Below, one piece after another: positions 1 through 8,671 of a stretch of 49,777 nt of DNA (positions within the stretch are counted from its first letter, which is position 1; each line of letters begins with the position of its first letter). A program made the position numbers and the translations under genes. The DNA comes from an uncultured Lachnospiraceae bacterium (GTDB lineage: Bacteria > Bacillota > Clostridia > Lachnospirales > Lachnospiraceae), in contig CAMKQB010000004.1 of the NCBI GenBank assembly GCA_946414825.1, forward strand, positions 1 through 49,777, written 5' to 3'. The notes under the pieces were generated by a model that was not told the DNA's origin, searched no databases, and saw only the letters and a list, made by a program, of their open reading frames with translations.

Positions 1-885
1 GTACCGATTACTGTTCCGCGTTTGGGTATTGCTGAAATTAAAGTATACATTGTCCTTCTGTATATTGAGGCAGGTATAAGGAAGAAAAACTTGGATGAAA
101 AGATTCTTACTGATGCCCAGAAAAAACTGAATGACTTGCTCGCTAGCGCATGGCAAATTCCTGTAAACAAGGAGACTATCGAAAAAGCTCTGGAAGAGAT
201 TACTTTGGATGGCCTTTCAGAGTATATCTCAGAGCTTGATATTGATGAAGGAATCAAAAATAATCTGAATTCACTTTCTTCACTTTTTGGTGGTCTGGAT
301 GCCTTGGATAAAGCTGAAAAGCTGACAGAGAGTAAATGTGCACTGGAAGCTATTGATCGTCTAAGAAAGGTTTATACAGCACTTTCTTACTATGAATATG
401 AAAGCTATGTAAGCTTTGATCTCTCAATGATAAATGGTTATGACTATTATACGGGAATCGTTTTCAGTGGTTATACCTACGGGACCGGTAATCCAATTGT
501 TAGAGGTGGTCGTTACAATAACCTTCTTTCTATGTATGGCAAGGATGCTCCTTCAATTGGATTTTCCATATATGTAGACGAACTAATGAATGGTCTTAAT
601 AGACAGAAGCTTCCATTTAAGAGAAATGTTAAGTCAGCTCTTATTGTATATACAATTGAGCATCAGCAGAGTGCGCTACTTTTGGCACAGAAGCTTCGTC
701 AGAATGAATGTATAGCACAGCTTATCAGAAAGTCCAAGAGACATGGTGAGGATGAATATATGACTTATTCAGATATTTATGATGTTGGAAAGGTATATAT
801 TCTCCAGGATGAGACTAATGTACGAATCATAAGTGCTGATAGAAGTGTTGATGAAACCAGAAAAATAGACGATTTAGATATATAG
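1..885 (+). CDS. hisZ: ATP phosphoribosyltransferase regulatory subunit HisZ (5' partial)
   Basis: HisZ is a catalytically dead histidyl-tRNA synthetase paralogue that pairs with short-form HisG to make the regulated first enzyme of histidine synthesis. The reading frame is open to the window edge, so the true start lies upstream; the first candidate start inside (TTG at 22) is not credible because the class II core is already under way. The visible part has the HisRS-like stretch [12 protein letters not shown] and then GGRYNNLL and [10 protein letters not shown], the motif 3 region of the family. A short HisG, which needs HisZ, starts 13 bases downstream, which supports HisZ over a real HisRS. 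Confidence 0.93.
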   Translation, partial: VPITVPRLGIAEIKVYIVLLYIEAGIRKKNLDEKILTDAQKKLNDLLASAWQIPVNKETIEKALEEITLDGLSEYISELDIDEGIKNNLNSLSSLFGGLDALDKAEKLTESKCALEAIDRLRKVYTALSYYEYESYVSFDLSMINGYDYYTGIVFSGYTYGTGNPIVRGGRYNNLLSMYGKDAPSIGFSIYVDELMNGLNRQKLPFKRNVKSALIVYTIEHQQSALLLAQKLRQNECIAQLIRKSKRHGEDEYMTYSDIYDVGKVYILQDETNVRIISADRSVDETRKIDDLDI

Positions 886-898
886 ACCGGAGGATGTA

Positions 899-1543
899 AT
901 GAGATATCTTACATTTGCTCTTGCTAAGGGCAGACTCGCAAAAGAAACATTAAATTTACTTGAGAAGATAGGAATCACATGTGAAGAGATAAATGATTCT
1001 AAGACTAGAAAGCTTATCTTCCAGAATGATGAGCTGGGAATGAGATTCTTCCTTGCAAAGCCAAGTGATGTTCCTACGTATGTAGAATATGGTGTTGCTG
1101 ATATAGGTGTTGTTGGTAGAGATACCCTTCTTGAGGAAGGAAGAAATCTGTACGAGGTTATGGATCTTGGATTTGGAAAGTGCAGGATGTGCGTATGTGG
1201 TCCAGCTTCTGCTAAGGAGCTGCTTACTAAGAATGAGATCATCAGAGTGGCTTCTAAATATCCTAATATAGCTAAGAATTATTTTAAAGATAAGAAGAAT
1301 CAGACGGTTGAAATAATTAAGTTGAACGGTTCCGTTGAGCTTGCTCCAATTGTTGGACTGTCTGAGGTTATTGTAGATATTGTTGAGACAGGATCAACAC
1401 TTAAAGAAAATGGTCTTGAAGTGCTTGAGACGATTACTGATCTTAGCGCTCGTGTGGTTGTTAATCAGGTGAGTCTCAGAATGGAGCATGAGAGAATTAA
1501 TAAATTGTTAGGTGATTTGAAAGGTGTATTGGAAAGCGAATAA
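899..1543 (+). CDS. hisG: ATP phosphoribosyltransferase catalytic subunit HisG, short form
   Basis: HisG joins ATP and PRPP to give phosphoribosyl-ATP, the first committed step of histidine synthesis. The 214-aa product begins [19 protein letters not shown] and carries the PRPP-binding stretch [16 protein letters not shown] near residues 160-175. It lacks the C-terminal regulatory domain of the ~300-aa long form, so it should form a hetero-octamer with the product of the adjacent hisZ. The ATG follows a CCGGAGG ribosome site at 887-893. It sits between hisZ (13-base gap) and hisD (34-base gap), so the genes are probably co-transcribed. Confidence 0.96.
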   Translation: MRYLTFALAKGRLAKETLNLLEKIGITCEEINDSKTRKLIFQNDELGMRFFLAKPSDVPTYVEYGVADIGVVGRDTLLEEGRNLYEVMDLGFGKCRMCVCGPASAKELLTKNEIIRVASKYPNIAKNYFKDKKNQTVEIIKLNGSVELAPIVGLSEVIVDIVETGSTLKENGLEVLETITDLSARVVVNQVSLRMEHERINKLLGDLKGVLESE

Positions 1544-1577
1544 AATTACATTTTAAATGATATAAGAGGACAGAATT

Positions 1578-2867
1578 ATGAGAATTGTTAAGTTAACTAG
1601 TGATACGAAGAATAAGTTAATGAGTGATTTGCTCAAGAGAACGACAGATGATTATGGTGAGCAGGAGACTGTAGTTAAGGAAATCATAAAGAATGTTCAT
1701 GATAATGGTGATGCGGCTCTCTTTGAGTATACTAAGAAGTTCGATAAGGCTGATATAAGTGCTTCAAATATTAAGGTTACTGATGCCGAGATAGAAGAGG
1801 CTTATGGTCAGGTTGATGGTGGTCTGATAGAAGTTATCAGGAAGGCTATCAAGAATATAAGTGATTTCCACGAGTTACAGAAGAGAAATAGCTGGATCAA
1901 TACTTATGATAATGGCTCAGTTCTTGGTCAGAGAGTTACACCTATTGAGTCGGCTGGTGTATATGTTCCCGGGGGAAAGGCTGCTTATCCTTCAACAGTT
2001 CTTATGAATGTACTTCCTGCAAAGGTTGCAGGGGTTTCAAGAATAGTTATGACTACTCCATGTAATGCAGAGGGTAAGGTTTATCCGACAACTCTTGTAG
2101 CGGCTAAAGAGGCCGGTGTTCAGGATATATATAAGGTTGGTGGAGCACAGGCAATAGCAGCTCTTGCTTATGGAACAGAGAGTATTCCTAAGGTTGACAA
2201 GATAGTAGGTCCCGGAAATATATTCGTTGCTATAGCCAAGAGACTTGTTTATGGACATGTTTCTATTGATTCAATAGCCGGTCCTAGTGAAATACTTGTT
2301 CTTGCTGATGAGACTGCTACAGCTGAATATGTTGCAGCAGATCTTCTTTCACAGGCAGAGCATGATGAGCTTGCTTCGGCAACTCTTGTTACAACAAGCG
2401 AGAAGCTTGCAAATGAAGTATCAGAGTGGGTTGACAAGTTTACTGCTGAGCTTTCACGTAAGGAGATAATTCAGAAGTCACTTGATAACTTCGGTAATAT
2501 TTTTGTAGCTGATACAATGGCTGATGCCATTGATGCTACAAATGAAATAGCACCAGAGCATTTAGAGATTCTTACTGCAAATCCATGGGAGACAATGACT
2601 CATGTTAAGAATGCAGGAGCAATCTTCTTAGGTGAATATTCATCTGAACCACTTGGAGATTATTTTGCCGGTCCGAACCATGTACTTCCTACAAACGGAA
2701 CAGCCAGATTCTTCTCTCCTCTTGGAGTAGATGACTTTATTAAGAAATCAAGTATTATCTGTTATTCAGAGGAAGCTCTCAGAGCTGTACATACAGATAT
2801 TGAAGCATTTGCAAAGGCTGAGGGTCTTACAGCTCATGCTAATTCAATTGCAGTACGATTCAAATAA
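1578..2867 (+). CDS. hisD: Histidinol dehydrogenase HisD
   Basis: HisD is the zinc enzyme that oxidises histidinol to histidine in two NAD-dependent steps, the last reactions of the pathway. The 429-aa length is normal. Family signatures are easy to see: VYVPGGKAAYPSTVLMN, the GPGN loop, GPSEILVLAD, QAEHDE (zinc-binding Gln and His) and NEIAPEHLEI with the catalytic Glu-His pair. The start has an AGAGGA ribosome site 6 bases upstream. The frame is intact, with no missing key residue. Confidence 0.97.
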   Translation: MRIVKLTSDTKNKLMSDLLKRTTDDYGEQETVVKEIIKNVHDNGDAALFEYTKKFDKADISASNIKVTDAEIEEAYGQVDGGLIEVIRKAIKNISDFHELQKRNSWINTYDNGSVLGQRVTPIESAGVYVPGGKAAYPSTVLMNVLPAKVAGVSRIVMTTPCNAEGKVYPTTLVAAKEAGVQDIYKVGGAQAIAALAYGTESIPKVDKIVGPGNIFVAIAKRLVYGHVSIDSIAGPSEILVLADETATAEYVAADLLSQAEHDELASATLVTTSEKLANEVSEWVDKFTAELSRKEIIQKSLDNFGNIFVADTMADAIDATNEIAPEHLEILTANPWETMTHVKNAGAIFLGEYSSEPLGDYFAGPNHVLPTNGTARFFSPLGVDDFIKKSSIICYSEEALRAVHTDIEAFAKAEGLTAHANSIAVRFK

Positions 2868-2907
2868 TAAATTCTTGTAAGTGAGTATATTAGAGAAAGG
2901 AAGAAAT

Positions 2908-3501
2908 ATGGCAGAAAGAAAAGCTAGTATAGAAAGAAAAACTTCTGAGACTGATATTAAGCTTGCTCTTAACCTGGATGGAACAGGTGTAAGTAATGTG
3001 GATACAGGAATTGGTTTCTTCGACCACATGCTAAAGAGCTTTGCTAAACACGGATTCTTTGATATGAACTGTGTTGTTAAGGGAGACCTTGAGGTTGACT
3101 CCCATCACACAATTGAAGACACTGGTATCGTTCTTGGTAAGGCTATTAAGGAAGCCGTAGGTGATAAGGCTGGTATTAAGAGATATGGTTCATTTGTTAT
3201 GCCTATGGATGAAACGCTTGTTCTATGCGCTATAGACCTTTCAGGTAGACCTTATCTTAACTTTGACCTGGACTTAACAGTTCCAAGGGTTGGTAATTTC
3301 GATACAGAAATGGCTAAGGAATTCTTCTATGCTGTAAGCTATGCTGCAGAGATGAATCTACATATAAAACAGCTGGATGGGGCTAATAATCACCACATTA
3401 TTGAAGCTGCATTTAAAGCATTTGCAAATGCACTTGACCTGGCAGTAAGCTACGATCCTAGACTGGATGGTGGACTGCTCTCAACGAAAGGAGCACTTTA
3501 A
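2908..3501 (+). CDS. hisB: Imidazoleglycerol-phosphate dehydratase HisB
   Basis: HisB dehydrates imidazole-glycerol phosphate to imidazole-acetol phosphate. I chose the ATG at 2908 (197 aa) because GAAAGGAAG lies just upstream; the in-frame GTG at 2881 would add nine residues that do not look like the family. Manganese-binding motifs are present: [23 protein letters not shown] and [14 protein letters not shown]. It is the monofunctional dehydratase, with no fused histidinol phosphatase. The stop codon is one base from the hisIE start, which suggests translational coupling. Confidence 0.96.
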   Translation: MAERKASIERKTSETDIKLALNLDGTGVSNVDTGIGFFDHMLKSFAKHGFFDMNCVVKGDLEVDSHHTIEDTGIVLGKAIKEAVGDKAGIKRYGSFVMPMDETLVLCAIDLSGRPYLNFDLDLTVPRVGNFDTEMAKEFFYAVSYAAEMNLHIKQLDGANNHHIIEAAFKAFANALDLAVSYDPRLDGGLLSTKGAL

Positions 3502-3502
3502 T

Positions 3503-4357
3503 ATGTCAGACTTTGTGCTTTTTAATAAATATGATGGAGTATTTGATGACGTTAAGCATCTTCTATATGAAGGCAACAAATATGTTGTTTTCGACTTTGA
3601 AGGGGCAAGTGGAAATGCTTCTTTTTCAGACCTTTATAAGTATTCTAAGGAAAGATTCCCGGATAAGGTATTTGAAAGCGAAGAAGAGCTAAATAATTAT
3701 TTAGAGAAAGCGTCAGAAAATGAAACTGCAGAGCTGAGCTTTTCGGACTTCAAACTGAATAGTGATGGCCTTATTCCCTGTATAGCTCAGGATTATAAGA
3801 CAGGTGAAGTTCTGATGATGGCTTATATGAATGAAGAGTCCTACAAGAAAACACTAGAGACAGGGCTTATGACATACTGGACCCGTTCCAGACAGAGGCT
3901 TTGGACAAAGGGCGAGGAGTCGGGACATTTTCAGAAGGTAATAAGTCTTACGATTGACTGCGATAAGGATACAATCCTTGCGAAGGTTGATCAGACTGGC
4001 CCAGCCTGTCATACTGGTAACCCTACATGCTTCTTTACTCCGCTAACTACAAATGCTGATGAAGCGGATAATAAAGATATATACAAAGTTCTTCAGGATG
4101 TTTACAGTGTCATTGCTGACAGAAAAGCTAATCCTCGTGAGGGCAGCTATACTAATTATCTCTTTGATAAGGGTATAGATAAGATCCTTAAGAAGGTTGG
4201 AGAGGAAAGTACTGAGATAGTTATCGCAGCTAAGAATCCTGACCCTAAGGAGATTAAATATGAAATAGCTGATTTCCTATATCACGCAATGGTTCTTATG
4301 GTAGAACGTGGAGTAACATGGGAAGAGATAGCTGAGGAGCTTGCTAATCGGGAGTGA
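3503..4357 (+). CDS. hisIE: Bifunctional phosphoribosyl-AMP cyclohydrolase / phosphoribosyl-ATP pyrophosphatase HisIE, N-terminally extended
   Basis: This protein carries out steps two and three of histidine synthesis: HisE hydrolyses PR-ATP to PR-AMP and HisI opens the adenine ring. The HisI domain starts near residue 82 ([22 protein letters not shown]) and has the metal cysteines in IDCDKD and [11 protein letters not shown]. The HisE domain follows ([28 protein letters not shown]). The first ~80 residues are acidic and match neither domain; ordinary HisIE is about 200-230 aa and this one is 284. The start is set by AAAGGAG at 3487-3493, inside the end of hisB. hisA, hisF and hisH do not follow; alaS does. 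Confidence 0.93.
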   Translation: MSDFVLFNKYDGVFDDVKHLLYEGNKYVVFDFEGASGNASFSDLYKYSKERFPDKVFESEEELNNYLEKASENETAELSFSDFKLNSDGLIPCIAQDYKTGEVLMMAYMNEESYKKTLETGLMTYWTRSRQRLWTKGEESGHFQKVISLTIDCDKDTILAKVDQTGPACHTGNPTCFFTPLTTNADEADNKDIYKVLQDVYSVIADRKANPREGSYTNYLFDKGIDKILKKVGEESTEIVIAAKNPDPKEIKYEIADFLYHAMVLMVERGVTWEEIAEELANRE

Positions 4358-4396
4358 GTTATAAAATATAGTTGAATTTATGGGAGTTGAAAAATT

Positions 4397-7051
4397 ATGA
4401 GACAGTTTACTTCAAAGGAACTCAGAAAGACCTGGGTTGATTTCTATAAGGAGAGAGGACATGTGGATGTTGGTGCGGTATCCCTTGTATCAGACGGTTC
4501 TACAGGCGTTATGTTTAACGTAGCCGGAATGCAGCCACTTATGCCATATCTTCTGGGTGAGAAGCATCCTATGGGAACAAGACTCTGCAATGTACAGGGC
4601 TGTGTTCGTACAAATGATATAGATTCTGTAGGCGATAAGAGCCACGTTACCTTCTTTGAGATGATGGGTAGCTGGAGCCTTGGAGACTATTTCAAGGAAG
4701 AAAGATGTAAGTGGAGCTTCGAGCTTCTTACAGAGGTTTTCGGATTTGACAGAGATCATCTGGCATCTACTGTTTTTGCCGGTGATGAAAATGCTCCTAG
4801 AGATGAAGAGGGTGCACATTATCGTATAGCTTCGGGCTTCAAGCCGGAAAATATTCATTATCTTCCTGCATCAGATAACTGGTGGGGACTTGAATATGGT
4901 CCATGTGGTCCTGACAGCGAAATGTTCTATATAGCTGATGTACCTGACTGTGGACCTAATTGCGGTCCTGGATGTGACTGTGGTAAGTATACAGAGCTTG
5001 GTAATGATGTTTTCATGCAGTATGAGAAGCATCATGACGGAACTCTTACTCCACTTAAGCAGAAGAATGTTGATACAGGTTGGGGACTTGAGAGAATCCT
5101 TGCATTCCTTAATGGAACTAAGGATGTATATCAGACAGACCTCTTTACAGACGCTATAAGCTTCATAGAGGCTAAGTCTGGAACTAAGTATGATTCAGAC
5201 GAAAAGCTTACAAAGTCTATGAGAATCCTTGCTGATCATATGCGTACAAGTGTTATGCTCATAGGTGATGCAGCTAAGCTTCTCCCTTCAAATGTTGGAG
5301 CAGGCTATGTTCTTCGTCGTCTGATTAGAAGAGCTGTAAGACATGGACGTACTCTTGGCCTGAATAAAGAGAACCTCCTGGAGCTGGCTAAGATATATAT
5401 TGAAAAGGTTTATGATGACAGCTATCCACTTCTAATAAAGAATGAAGAATTTATCATTACAGAGCTTGGTAAGGAAATATCGAGATTTGAGAGTACTCTT
5501 GAAAATGGTATGAAGGAGTTTAACAAGATCCTTGATGAGAAGAAGAGTGCCAGTGCAAAAGAAATAGATGGTGAGAGCGCATTTTATCTATATGATACAT
5601 TTGGCTTCCCAATTGAGCTTACTGTTGAAATGGCTGGAGAGGAAGGTCTTACAGTAGATGAGACTGGATTCGATAAGGCTATGGATGCTGCTAAGCAGAA
5701 GGCCAGAGAGAATCAGAACTTCTCCCAGAGCCTTGTGGCAGGTGATGACCTCTTTAGTGGTCTGGCTGATGATGTTGAGACTGTCTTTACCGGTTATGAT
5801 AAAACTGAGGATACTTCTAAGATTGTTGCTGTAGCTGATGAAAGTGCTATTGTTGAAACTCTTTCAGAAGGAGCTAAGGGAACTATAATTGTATCTAATA
5901 CACCATTCTATGCCACAATGGGTGGACAGACAGCTGATACAGGTGTTATCGAGACTGCTGATGGTACATTTAAGGTAGAAGATACAGTTAAGCTAAAGGG
6001 TAACAGAGTTGCTCATGTTGGTGCTGTTGTTAGTGGTTCTATTAAGTCAGGAACCGATGCTACACTTAAGGTAGATGCTGATAGACGTGCTCTTATCTGC
6101 AAGAACCATTCAGCTACTCACCTTCTTCAGAAGGCTCTTAAGACAGTTCTTGGCGATCATGTAGAACAGGCTGGTTCCCTTGTAACAGATGGAAGACTAA
6201 GATTCGACTTCTCTCATAATCAGGCTATGACTCCTGAGGAGATAAGAAAGGTTGAGGAAATAGTTAATAAGGAAATCGGCGAAGACCTTAAGGTTAATAC
6301 TCAGGTTATGTCACTTGATGAGGCTAAGAAGACCGGTGCCATGGCTCTCTTTGGTGAGAAGTATGGCGAAGAGGTTCGTGTTGTAAATATGGGCGACTGG
6401 TCTATAGAGCTTTGTGGTGGTACACATGTACCTCATACAAGCGTCATTGGTACATTTAAGATAGTATCTGAGCAGGGTATAGCTGCAGGTGTTAGACGTA
6501 TAGAGGCTCTTACATCTACGGGAGCTGCTGCATATTATGCGGATGTTGAAGATAGGCTAAATGCTGCTGCAAAGGCTGCTAAGACAGAGCCAGCTAAGCT
6601 TACAGAGAAGATTCAGTCCCTTATGGACGAGATCAAGGCTCTTCAGTCTGAGAATCAGAGTCTGAAGGATAAGATGGCTAAGGCGGCTGCTTCAAGCGCA
6701 GAGGATGCAGTTGTAGATATTAATGGAGTTAAGGTTCTGCCTATGGCAGTTCAGGGAGTTGATCCTAATGCTCTTAGAAATCTAGGTGATGATTACAAAG
6801 CTAAGCTTGGAAATGCAGTTGTAATCATGGCTTCTGATAATGGTGATAAGGTTAGTCTTATCGTTATGGCTTCTGACGAGGCTGTAAGCGCAGGAATACA
6901 TGCCGGAAATATCATTAAGACTATTGCACCAATAGTTGGTGGCGGCGGCGGTGGTCGTCCTAATATGGCTCAGGCTGGTGGTAAGGATGCATCAAAGATT
7001 CAGGATGCACTTGCTGCAGGTGTTGAAGAAGTTAAAAAGCAGCTATCATAA
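4397..7051 (+). CDS. alaS: Alanyl-tRNA synthetase AlaRS
   Basis: AlaRS charges tRNA-Ala and edits mischarged serine and glycine. The 884-aa protein has the full domain order. The class II aminoacylation core opens with MRQFTSKELRKTWVDFYKERGH; the tRNA-binding region follows; the editing domain has its zinc ligands in HSATH (H571, H575) and CGGTH (C673, H677). The C-Ala domain near the end has a run of six glycines followed by RPNMAQAGG, the GGGGGGRPxMAQxGG signature of the family. It starts 39 bases after hisIE with GGGAG upstream, so it may be read from the his transcript. The gap is too short for a T-box leader. Confidence 0.98.
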   Translation: MRQFTSKELRKTWVDFYKERGHVDVGAVSLVSDGSTGVMFNVAGMQPLMPYLLGEKHPMGTRLCNVQGCVRTNDIDSVGDKSHVTFFEMMGSWSLGDYFKEERCKWSFELLTEVFGFDRDHLASTVFAGDENAPRDEEGAHYRIASGFKPENIHYLPASDNWWGLEYGPCGPDSEMFYIADVPDCGPNCGPGCDCGKYTELGNDVFMQYEKHHDGTLTPLKQKNVDTGWGLERILAFLNGTKDVYQTDLFTDAISFIEAKSGTKYDSDEKLTKSMRILADHMRTSVMLIGDAAKLLPSNVGAGYVLRRLIRRAVRHGRTLGLNKENLLELAKIYIEKVYDDSYPLLIKNEEFIITELGKEISRFESTLENGMKEFNKILDEKKSASAKEIDGESAFYLYDTFGFPIELTVEMAGEEGLTVDETGFDKAMDAAKQKARENQNFSQSLVAGDDLFSGLADDVETVFTGYDKTEDTSKIVAVADESAIVETLSEGAKGTIIVSNTPFYATMGGQTADTGVIETADGTFKVEDTVKLKGNRVAHVGAVVSGSIKSGTDATLKVDADRRALICKNHSATHLLQKALKTVLGDHVEQAGSLVTDGRLRFDFSHNQAMTPEEIRKVEEIVNKEIGEDLKVNTQVMSLDEAKKTGAMALFGEKYGEEVRVVNMGDWSIELCGGTHVPHTSVIGTFKIVSEQGIAAGVRRIEALTSTGAAAYYADVEDRLNAAAKAAKTEPAKLTEKIQSLMDEIKALQSENQSLKDKMAKAAASSAEDAVVDINGVKVLPMAVQGVDPNALRNLGDDYKAKLGNAVVIMASDNGDKVSLIVMASDEAVSAGIHAGNIIKTIAPIVGGGGGGRPNMAQAGGKDASKIQDALAAGVEEVKKQLS

Positions 7052-7062
7052 ATAGCTGCTTT
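7034..7062 (-). terminator. Intrinsic terminator between convergent alaS and the MFS-LuxR gene
   Basis: An 11-bp perfect inverted repeat, AAAGCAGCTAT at 7036-7046 and ATAGCTGCTTT at 7052-7062, overlaps the alaS stop codon. Read on the minus strand, the hairpin is followed by a run of five T, so it best serves the gene ending at 7073. On the plus strand the run is only the three T of the stem, so alaS termination here would be weaker. Confidence 0.65.
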
Positions 7063-7072
7063 CCTAAAAGAT

Positions 7073-8464
7073 TTATTTAGAATTACTTGATTGAGACATG
7101 TAATTTGATATAAGTTCATTTCTGTTTTTATATCCTGTGATTTTTAGAATATTCTTAACGTGATATTTGACGGTGCTTTCTGCTAAATATAATTTATCAG
7201 CTATTTCGCCGTTAGGATATCCATCGAGAAGCAGACGGAGAACCTCCGTCTGTTTTCCGTTTAAGCCATAACGAGAGGAATATTCTTTGAATATACGTTC
7301 TTTTCTTTCTTCTGCTGTTTCTGTGACAATAGATTCTGTCTTATTATAATAAAAGCTTTGATAAGCGAAAAATATTAGTCCACAGATAGCGTACAGTGTC
7401 AGAGTTATACAGATTAGAATTGTCTGATTTTTTTCGAGTAAAAGTCCAACAGAGGTGCCTAGTGCTGTACCTATTCTTGATATTCCAAAGCCATAGGTGG
7501 ACATATGTGCTTTGTCTGGATAATGATCTCCAATATCAATAAAAAGAATAACTGAATATACATTTATAAAGCCAAGAAATATATAACTTAGTATAGATGA
7601 TACAATAGTTATATCATTTCCTCTAAAACTAAGACATATAAGAGGAAATGATAGTGACAAAAATGCACATATTGCACCTAGATTTCTTTTTTTATCGATA
7701 ATTATTCCAGCTGCAATTAATCCTATCGAATAAAAAGCTCTTGTAAATAATATATTTATATTATCTGCGATTGCCTGTTCAAAATGATATCCTAAACTAT
7801 TAATGACCATAAATAGAAATGGTAAAAGAACCATGAGTAATATACTGTTTTTCTTTACGTTAGTAGAAATTATAGTTTTAGGTGTGTTTTCATTCTCCGT
7901 ATTAATATCTTTTTTTGATAATTTATCGAAAAGATAATGAGAAAATGAAGCAATAATTGCGAGAATTATGTAAACCCATATAATATAATTTGAGTTTAAG
8001 GCTTTACCATCAAAAGGAAGAGAAAGAAGATATGTTCCGATGCTTCCTAGCGCATAAGCGAAAGCAAAGCATTTTCCTCTTTCCTTGCTTTCAAGGTTTT
8101 TTGACATTCTTAGAAGATAAGAACATAGTAATGCGCCTATTGAAATATTCATTATAGCTCCAGAAACAAGTATTCTTGTTGGGTCATTTGAAAGTATAGC
8201 CATAATACCGAACAGAATAGTAATAGCTATTAATGAAATATTTAGAATATGTTTTTGATATTCTAATGTTTTGCTTTTTACAAATAATGAAAAGAAGAAT
8301 ATTCCTGTTGCCTGCATTATATAGTACAGGACATCTGAAATATAGGTTACCTGGATTTGATCATAATGTTCATATAATCTAAAAAAGACGGTCATAAAGA
8401 TTCCGCCAGACCATAGATAGCATATTCCAAATGCAAGGGATAGGGTTAAGGTTTTCTTGTTCAT
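7073..8464 (-). CDS. Membrane-bound LuxR-type regulator with MFS-like N-terminal domain
   Basis: The 463-aa protein has about twelve hydrophobic segments over residues 1-375, laid out like a major facilitator transporter. A C-terminal LuxR/GerE helix-turn-helix follows (about residues 395-455: LNGKQTEVLRLLLDGYPNGE, then IADKLYLAESTVKYHVKNIL). No receiver domain is present. It is most simply a one-component regulator that senses a small molecule or membrane signal through the transporter-like part and binds DNA from the membrane. Such MFS-LuxR fusions are known in Actinobacteria and Clostridia, but ligands are mostly unknown. It diverges from the secreted-protein genes at 8672-11605, which are the likely targets. 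The ribosome site AGGTGAGG precedes the ATG. Confidence 0.85.
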   Translation of the reverse strand: MNKKTLTLSLAFGICYLWSGGIFMTVFFRLYEHYDQIQVTYISDVLYYIMQATGIFFFSLFVKSKTLEYQKHILNISLIAITILFGIMAILSNDPTRILVSGAIMNISIGALLCSYLLRMSKNLESKERGKCFAFAYALGSIGTYLLSLPFDGKALNSNYIIWVYIILAIIASFSHYLFDKLSKKDINTENENTPKTIISTNVKKNSILLMVLLPFLFMVINSLGYHFEQAIADNINILFTRAFYSIGLIAAGIIIDKKRNLGAICAFLSLSFPLICLSFRGNDITIVSSILSYIFLGFINVYSVILFIDIGDHYPDKAHMSTYGFGISRIGTALGTSVGLLLEKNQTILICITLTLYAICGLIFFAYQSFYYNKTESIVTETAEERKERIFKEYSSRYGLNGKQTEVLRLLLDGYPNGEIADKLYLAESTVKYHVKNILKITGYKNRNELISNYMSQSSNSK

Positions 8465-8496
8465 ATTATCCTCACCTCAAATTTCTTTATATTTAG

Positions 8497-8525
8497 ATTA
8501 TTCCATATGATACTATACCGGTCAA
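8497..8525 (-). promoter_or_regulatory. Promoter for the MFS-LuxR gene
   Basis: On the minus strand, TTGACC (8525-8520) and AATAAT (8502-8497) are separated by 17 bases, a good sigma-A-type arrangement about 33 bases before the start codon. No expression data are visible; this is a sequence match only. Confidence 0.5.
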
Positions 8526-8541
8526 TTGCGTAATCGGCTAA

Positions 8542-8569
8542 ATCAAACTATTGATACCAAATTGATACC
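8542..8569. promoter_or_regulatory. Candidate operator: palindrome plus one-turn direct repeat
   Basis: ATCAA and TTGAT (8542-8546 and 8551-8555) form a dyad with a 4-base spacer. Overlapping it, ATTGATACC occurs twice (8550-8558 and 8561-8569) with an 11-base period, one helical turn. The block lies between the divergent promoters, centred about 40 bases upstream of the plus-strand -35 element. That is a suitable place for an activator such as the divergently encoded LuxR-type HTH protein. The binding partner is inference. Confidence 0.45.
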
Positions 8570-8600
8570 TGTATTTATCCTTGTTTAGCCTTAAATAACA

Positions 8601-8629
8601 TTGGCATTGTATTAGGGGTAATTTAGAAT
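8601..8629 (+). promoter_or_regulatory. Promoter for the secreted-protein gene at 8672
   Basis: TTGGCA (8601-8606) and TAGAAT (8624-8629) with a 17-base spacer give a sigma-A-like promoter whose start point would be near 8636, leaving a leader of about 35 bases with AGGAGG at 8655-8660. Confidence 0.5.
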
Positions 8630-8671
8630 TTATATTGATGGATACTGTAAAAAGAGGAGGTAATATGTTCA

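Noticed and set aside
874..1242. 122-aa minus-strand ORF opposite hisG
   Set aside because: It is a shadow of a clearly real gene, has no ribosome site and resembles no protein; the same holds for the antisense ORFs at 4490-4858, 13129-13494 and 37353-37724.
2881..2907. Upstream GTG start for hisB
   Set aside because: The ribosome site GAAAGGAAG lies after it and directly before the ATG at 2908, and the extra nine residues are not family-like.
4358..4396. T-box or other leader before alaS
   Set aside because: The gap is 39 bases, too short for a T-box, and shows no hairpin or terminator.
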